From: Caproicibacter sp002399225
GTDB taxonomy: Bacteria; Bacillota; Clostridia; Oscillospirales; Acutalibacteraceae
DNA: 64,000 nt
Direction: 5' to 3'
Assembly: GCA_036756705.1 (NCBI GenBank)
Contig: DAIOKN010000004.1
Coordinates: forward strand, 1 to 64,000
Below, piece by piece: positions 60,152 to 64,000 of the stretch. Every line of letters begins with the position of its first letter. Position 1 is the first letter of the stretch. Under the pieces are notes generated by a model that had not been told where the DNA came from, did not search any database, and worked only from the letters and a program-made list of their open reading frames with translations. Position numbers and translations under genes: made by a program.

Positions 60152-60180
60152 ATTATAGCATGAATTAGGACTTTCGAAAA
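60152..60180 (-). promoter_or_regulatory. Promoter of the RluA-type gene
   Basis: Minus strand: TTTTCG (60175-60180), 17-base spacer, extended -10 TGC TATAAT (60152-60157). Confidence 0.6.
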
Positions 60181-60191
60181 GCGGAAAAGGC

Positions 60192-60220
60192 TTTTCAAAA
60201 AAAATAATTTAGTATATAAT
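60192..60220 (+). promoter_or_regulatory. Promoter of pyrE
   Basis: TTTTCA (60192-60197), 17-base spacer, TATAAT (60215-60220). The leader is about 30 bases, too short for a PyrR attenuator. Confidence 0.65.
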
Positions 60221-60255
60221 AAAAAAAACTTGCAAAAGACAAAGGAGATTCTTAC

Positions 60256-60834
60256 ATGACTCAGGAACGCGCCTTGAAAATTTTCAAAGAAGCCGGTGTG
60301 CTGATGAAAGGGCATTTTCTGCTTACTTCAGGCCGGCACAGCAACTGCTACCTTCAGTGCGCAAAAATTTTTAGAAATACAAAATACAGTGAAGAACTCT
60401 GTGCAGAGCTTGCAGAGTGCTACCGGAACGATGGGATCGAAATCGTCGTAGGCCCGGCAATGGGCGCAGTTCAAATGGCTTATGAAGTAAGTCGCTGGCT
60501 TCATTGCGAGAATTTCTTCACCGAGCGCGGAGAAGACGGGAAAATGGCCTTGCGCCGAGAATTTGTGGTTCGCCCCGGGCAGAAGGTTTTGGTTGTGGAG
60601 GATGTTGTCACAACGGGGGGATCGGTTCGCGAAGTAATGGATCTGGTCAGAAAAAGCGGCGGCATAATTGCGGGGGTTGGCTCCGTTGTGGATCGCACGG
60701 GTGGGAAAGTCAATTTTGGTGTGCCTTATCGGTCAGTGGTTTCCCTAGAATTCGAGTCCTGGGAACCGCAAGACTGCCCTTTGTGCAAAGCGGGTGCTCC
60801 AGCTCTTGTGAAACCGGGGAGCAGAAAAGTCTGA
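60256..60834 (+). CDS. pyrE: Orotate phosphoribosyltransferase
   Basis: 192 residues, converting orotate and PRPP to OMP. The PRPP loop VLVVEDVVTTGGSVREVMDLV is diagnostic; GHFLLTSGRHSNCYLQCAKI near the N-terminus is typical of the clostridial/thermophile type of PyrE. It ends with CPLCKAG, a short cysteine pair. AAAGGAG precedes ATG 60256 by 8 bases. It is separate from other pyr genes here. Confidence 0.95.
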   Translation: MTQERALKIFKEAGVLMKGHFLLTSGRHSNCYLQCAKIFRNTKYSEELCAELAECYRNDGIEIVVGPAMGAVQMAYEVSRWLHCENFFTERGEDGKMALRREFVVRPGQKVLVVEDVVTTGGSVREVMDLVRKSGGIIAGVGSVVDRTGGKVNFGVPYRSVVSLEFESWEPQDCPLCKAGAPALVKPGSRKV

Positions 60835-60858
60835 CTTGAAGAAAAGAGAGCAGCTGTT

Positions 60859-61602
60859 TTGGAGAAAAAGAGTATAATTAAAAACCAAAAACAGTCTGAA
60901 ATAAAATCCTTGCACAACGGTCACAGAGAACGGGTCAAGGAGCTGTTTTTAAAAAGCGGACTGGATTCCTTTCAGTCTCACACTGTTTTGGAGCTTCTTC
61001 TTTATTACGCTATCCCACTCAAAGACACCAACCCAATTGCCCACCGACTTTTGCAAAAATTCGGTTCGCTTTCGGGAACCTTTGACGCTCCTTTCGAAGA
61101 ACTGCTGGAGATAGACGGAATCGGCAAATCCGCCGCAACGCTGCTTAAGCTGATTCCTCAGCTGTGCCGCCGGTATCAGGAGGACCTCGATCAGGATAAA
61201 ACGACGATTTACAGCTATGACGAAGCCGGAAAACGGCTGGTCAGCAAATTCATCGGCCGGCAGAACGAAGTGGTGATCCTCATGCTTCTTGACAGCCAGA
61301 CCCGTCTTTTGTACTGTGATGTGGTGGATGAGGGTTCCGTGAATACCGCAAACATTTATATCAAAAAGATTGTGAGGCTCTCGGTGCAGTACAATGCTTC
61401 CTATGCGATTTTATCCCATAACCATCCCAGCGGAAGCTGTCTGCCCTCCAAGCAGGATCTCAGCACGACACGCTGGATCTTTGAGGCGCTTGACACGGTG
61501 GAAGTCCGTCTGATCGACCACATTATTGTCAGCGGCAATGATTTTCTGTCCATGGCCAAAAGCAAACTGATGCCGGAGCTGTTCAACCAGGAACTGGAGT
61601 AA
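60859..61602 (+). CDS. radC: DNA repair protein RadC (JAMM/MPN domain)
   Basis: 247 residues. A helix-hairpin-helix region (FEELLEIDGIGKSAATLLKL) precedes the JAMM metal site SHNHPSGSCLPSKQD near residues 187-201. The repair role of RadC is doubtful in the literature; the true function is not settled. TTG 60859 is the only start near the family N-terminus and has only a weak purine-rich site. uvrB follows after 3 bases, forming a radC-uvrB-uvrA run. Confidence 0.92.
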   Translation: MEKKSIIKNQKQSEIKSLHNGHRERVKELFLKSGLDSFQSHTVLELLLYYAIPLKDTNPIAHRLLQKFGSLSGTFDAPFEELLEIDGIGKSAATLLKLIPQLCRRYQEDLDQDKTTIYSYDEAGKRLVSKFIGRQNEVVILMLLDSQTRLLYCDVVDEGSVNTANIYIKKIVRLSVQYNASYAILSHNHPSGSCLPSKQDLSTTRWIFEALDTVEVRLIDHIIVSGNDFLSMAKSKLMPELFNQELE

Positions 61603-61605
61603 TAC

Positions 61606-63570
61606 ATGGATTTTAAGTTGGTTTCCAAATATCATCCGACCGGTGACCAGCCGGGGGCCATTCAGCAATTGGTGGAAGGCCTTCGCCAGGGTGACCGGGA
61701 ACAGACCCTGCTGGGCGTGACCGGTTCCGGCAAGACGTTTACCATGGCAAATGTCATTGCACAGATGAACCGTCCCACGCTGGTACTGGCCCACAATAAG
61801 ACGCTTGCGGCTCAGCTTTGCTCCGAATTTCGTGAGTTCTTCCCGGAAAACGCTGTGGAGTACTTTGTCAGCTATTACGATTATTATCAGCCGGAGGCCT
61901 ATATTCCGACGACGGATACTTATATTGAAAAAGATTCCGCCATCAATGATGAGATTGATAAACTAAGGCACTCGGCGACTTCTGCCCTTTCTGAGCGGCG
62001 CGACGTCATCATCGTCGCCAGCGTTTCCTGCATTTACAGCCTGGGCGACCCGATCGACTACCGCACCATGGTAATTTCACTGAGGCCGGGAATGAAAAAA
62101 AGCAGAGATGAATTGCTGAAAAAGCTGGTTGAGATCCAGTATGAACGCAACGACGTCAATTTTGTCCGGAACAAGTTCCGCGTCCGCGGCGACGTGGTGG
62201 AAATTTTTCCGGTGCAGTCCAACGAAACGGCGGTCCGGGTGGAATTTTTCGGGGATGAAATCGACCGGATTCGCGAGATCAATCCGCTGACCGGGGAAGT
62301 CAAAGCCGATCTGAAGCATGTTGCCATTTATCCGGCTTCCCACTATATTGTTCCAAAAGAAAAAATGCAGCGCGCCATCGCCGAAATCGACCGGGAAATG
62401 GAGAAGCGCGTCGCATTTTTTAAAAGCCGAAATAAACTGATTGAAGCACAGCGAATCGAGGAACGGACCCGCTATGATATGGAGATGCTGGGAGAAATCG
62501 GTTTCTGCAAAGGAATTGAAAATTACTCTCGCATCCTTTCCGGCAGGAAGCCGGGCAGTTCGCCGTTTACACTGCTCGATTATTTTCCAAAGGACTTCAT
62601 TCTGTTTGTGGACGAGTCTCATGTGACACTGCCGCAGGTCCGCTCAATGTACGCGGGCGATCAGGCCCGCAAGAAAACGTTGGTCAATTTTGGGTTCCGC
62701 CTTCCTTCGGCCTACGACAACCGGCCGCTGAACTTCGACGAATTTTACCGTCACATCCATCAGGCTGTCTTTGTCAGCGCGACGCCAGGGGATCTGGAAA
62801 AGGAAAAATCGGCCCAGATCGTCGAGCAGGTAATCCGGCCGACCGGCCTGCTGGATCCGGAAGTGATCGTCAAACCAACGGAGGGTCAGATCGACGATTT
62901 GATTTCGGAAATCAATCTGAGAACCGCACAAAAAGAGCGCGTTCTGGTCACAACGCTGACCAAGAAGATGGCGGAGGATCTGACCGCTTATCTCGAGTCC
63001 ATGGGGATCCGCGTGCGCTATATGCACCACGATATTGACACAATCAAAAGAATGGAGATCATCCGGGATCTGCGACTCGGGGAATTCGACGTTCTGGTTG
63101 GCATCAATCTGCTGCGTGAGGGCCTGGATATCCCGGAGGTTTCGCTGGTGGCCATTTTGGACGCGGACAAGGAGGGATTCCTGCGCAGCGAGCGTTCGCT
63201 GATCCAGACCATGGGGCGTGCGGCGCGCAATGCGAACGGGCAGGTTATTATGTATGCGGATTCCGTTACGCCTTCCATGGAGGCCGCCATGCGGGAAACG
63301 CAGCGCAGGCGTGGTATTCAGATGCAGTATAACCGCAAACACGGTGTCACGCCGAAAACCATCATCAAGGCCGTGCCGGAAATTCTGGAAATCAGCACAC
63401 GGAAAGAAAAGGACGGAGCCGGGAAAAAACGCAAGCACTTGTCGCCTTCTGAACGCAAACAGATGATTACGGAACTGACCCGGGAAATGAAGACGGCCGC
63501 CAAGATGCTGGAATTTGAACATGCCGCATGGCTGCGCGACCAGATCAAAGAGCTCAGCGGTGAAAAATAG
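61606..63570 (+). CDS. uvrB: Excinuclease ABC subunit B
   Basis: 654-residue SF2 helicase-like damage verifier. Walker A GVTGSGKT at residues 37-44, the beta-hairpin region YYDYYQPEAYIPTTDTYIEK, DESHVTLPQVRSMYAGD (Walker B region), QTMGRAARNANGQ and a C-terminal UVR domain (EMKTAAKMLEFEHAAWLRDQ). No LexA-type box was seen upstream. ATG 61606 follows CTGGAG; uvrA starts 22 bases after its stop. Confidence 0.97.
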   Translation: MDFKLVSKYHPTGDQPGAIQQLVEGLRQGDREQTLLGVTGSGKTFTMANVIAQMNRPTLVLAHNKTLAAQLCSEFREFFPENAVEYFVSYYDYYQPEAYIPTTDTYIEKDSAINDEIDKLRHSATSALSERRDVIIVASVSCIYSLGDPIDYRTMVISLRPGMKKSRDELLKKLVEIQYERNDVNFVRNKFRVRGDVVEIFPVQSNETAVRVEFFGDEIDRIREINPLTGEVKADLKHVAIYPASHYIVPKEKMQRAIAEIDREMEKRVAFFKSRNKLIEAQRIEERTRYDMEMLGEIGFCKGIENYSRILSGRKPGSSPFTLLDYFPKDFILFVDESHVTLPQVRSMYAGDQARKKTLVNFGFRLPSAYDNRPLNFDEFYRHIHQAVFVSATPGDLEKEKSAQIVEQVIRPTGLLDPEVIVKPTEGQIDDLISEINLRTAQKERVLVTTLTKKMAEDLTAYLESMGIRVRYMHHDIDTIKRMEIIRDLRLGEFDVLVGINLLREGLDIPEVSLVAILDADKEGFLRSERSLIQTMGRAARNANGQVIMYADSVTPSMEAAMRETQRRRGIQMQYNRKHGVTPKTIIKAVPEILEISTRKEKDGAGKKRKHLSPSERKQMITELTREMKTAAKMLEFEHAAWLRDQIKELSGEK

Positions 63571-63591
63571 CAATGCTGTTACGGAGGAACT

Positions 63592-64000
63592 ATGCCAGCA
63601 AAAACCATTGTAATTAAAGGTGCGAGAGAACACAACCTGAAAAACATCAATTTGGAGATCCCGCGTGACAAGCTGATTGTCTTTACAGGGCTTTCCGGTT
63701 CAGGAAAGTCCTCCCTCGCATTTGACACGATCTACGCGGAAGGGCAGCGCAGGTATGTAGAATCGCTTTCTTCCTATGCCCGCCAGTTTCTGGGCCAGGT
63801 GGACAAGCCGGATGTGGATTCTATCGACGGGCTTTCCCCGGCCATTTCCATCGACCAGAAGACAACCTCGAAAAACCCGCGCTCCACGGTGGGCACGGTG
63901 ACGGAGATTTACGATTATCTGCGTCTTCTGTACGCGCGGATCGGAATTCCGCACTGCCCGATCTGCGGCCGTGAAATCCGGCAGCAGACTGTGGATCAAA
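63592..64000 (+). CDS. uvrA: Excinuclease ABC subunit A, N-terminal part
   Basis: 136 codons visible before the right edge; full UvrA is about 940. MPAKTIVIKGAREHNLKNIN, the first Walker A TGLSGSGKSSLAFDT, the ARQFLGQVDKP and DQKTTSKNPRSTVGTVTE stretches and the first pair of a zinc-binding site (CPICG) are seen. GGAGGAAC precedes ATG 63592. It would recognise DNA damage with UvrB. Confidence 0.96.
   Translation, partial: MPAKTIVIKGAREHNLKNINLEIPRDKLIVFTGLSGSGKSSLAFDTIYAEGQRRYVESLSSYARQFLGQVDKPDVDSIDGLSPAISIDQKTTSKNPRSTVGTVTEIYDYLRLLYARIGIPHCPICGREIRQQTVDQ

Noticed and set aside
60221..60255. PyrR attenuation leader before pyrE
   Set aside because: The leader is about 30 bases, too short, and no PyrR-binding hairpin is visible.
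1..64000. CRISPR arrays, insertion sequences, prophage, tRNA or rRNA genes
   Set aside because: No regular direct repeats, transposase or phage proteins, or cloverleaf/rRNA sequences were recognised on reading the window; a tRNAscan/Infernal run would be decisive.

Overview
The window looks like a chromosomal core segment of a spore-forming, Gram-positive anaerobe of the class Clostridia, most likely the Oscillospiraceae/Ruminococcaceae side. The evidence is a moderately GC-rich sequence with many TTG/GTG starts and strong AGGAGG-type ribosome sites, a spoIIR sporulation gene, PolC-type DNA polymerase III, AddAB instead of RecBCD, TrmFO, the MEP isoprenoid genes, and HisZ-dependent short HisG. 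I see no phage, transposon, CRISPR array, rRNA or tRNA gene. Almost all genes have recognisable families, so the interest lies mainly in starts, control sites and missing partners.

Layout. 1-1.3 kb (minus): an ACT-domain protein and a PFL/UPF0210 protein (cut by the left edge) behind a near-consensus promoter. 1.3-5.2 kb (plus): a PHP histidinol-phosphatase-like enzyme, an Lrp/AsnC regulator, an aminotransferase and ispE. 5.3-6.7 kb: a VanZ-like membrane protein (minus) divergent from spoIIR. 6.7-13.6 kb: addB-addA. 13.6-15 kb: a perfect-consensus promoter, an attenuator-type leader and infC-rpmI-rplT, with infC starting at ATT. 15-32.7 kb: one long co-directional, often overlapping run: trmH-like, dprA, topA, trmFO, plsX, rnc, radical SAM protein, smc, ftsY, rdgB, yhbY-like, nadD, yqeK, rsfS, leuS. 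It joins RNA modification, DNA uptake/topology, chromosome condensation, protein targeting, NAD synthesis and ribosome silencing. 32.7-33 kb: a gene-free, inverted-repeat-rich stretch ending in a perfect 36-bp palindrome, possibly a structured RNA.

33-40.7 kb is a mosaic of short units: DUF1294 and zinc-ribbon genes (minus), a secreted GHL10 glycoside hydrolase-like protein converging on mtaB, an HPr-like protein lacking the phosphorylatable histidine, an ABC-F ATPase, an unknown helical protein, a sugar-phosphate isomerase-like TIM barrel, and nrdR. 40.9-51.4 kb: pyrH-frr-uppS-cdsA-dxr-rseP-ispG-polC, the classic cluster linking nucleotide, ribosome recycling, envelope lipid and isoprenoid genes.

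51.4-57.7 kb: the histidine operon hisZ-G-D-C-B-A-I-E under a TTGACA promoter overlapped by a 30-bp near-perfect palindrome (a candidate repressor operator). hisH and hisF, the two subunits of IGP synthase, are both absent, and hisA has no ATG/GTG/TTG start at the expected place, only ACG. HisB is monofunctional, so the distant PHP phosphatase is a good candidate for the missing histidinol-phosphatase step. 57.7-64 kb: a PQ-loop membrane protein divergent from a LysR regulator, an RluA-type pseudouridine synthase divergent from pyrE, then radC, uvrB and the start of uvrA (cut by the right edge).
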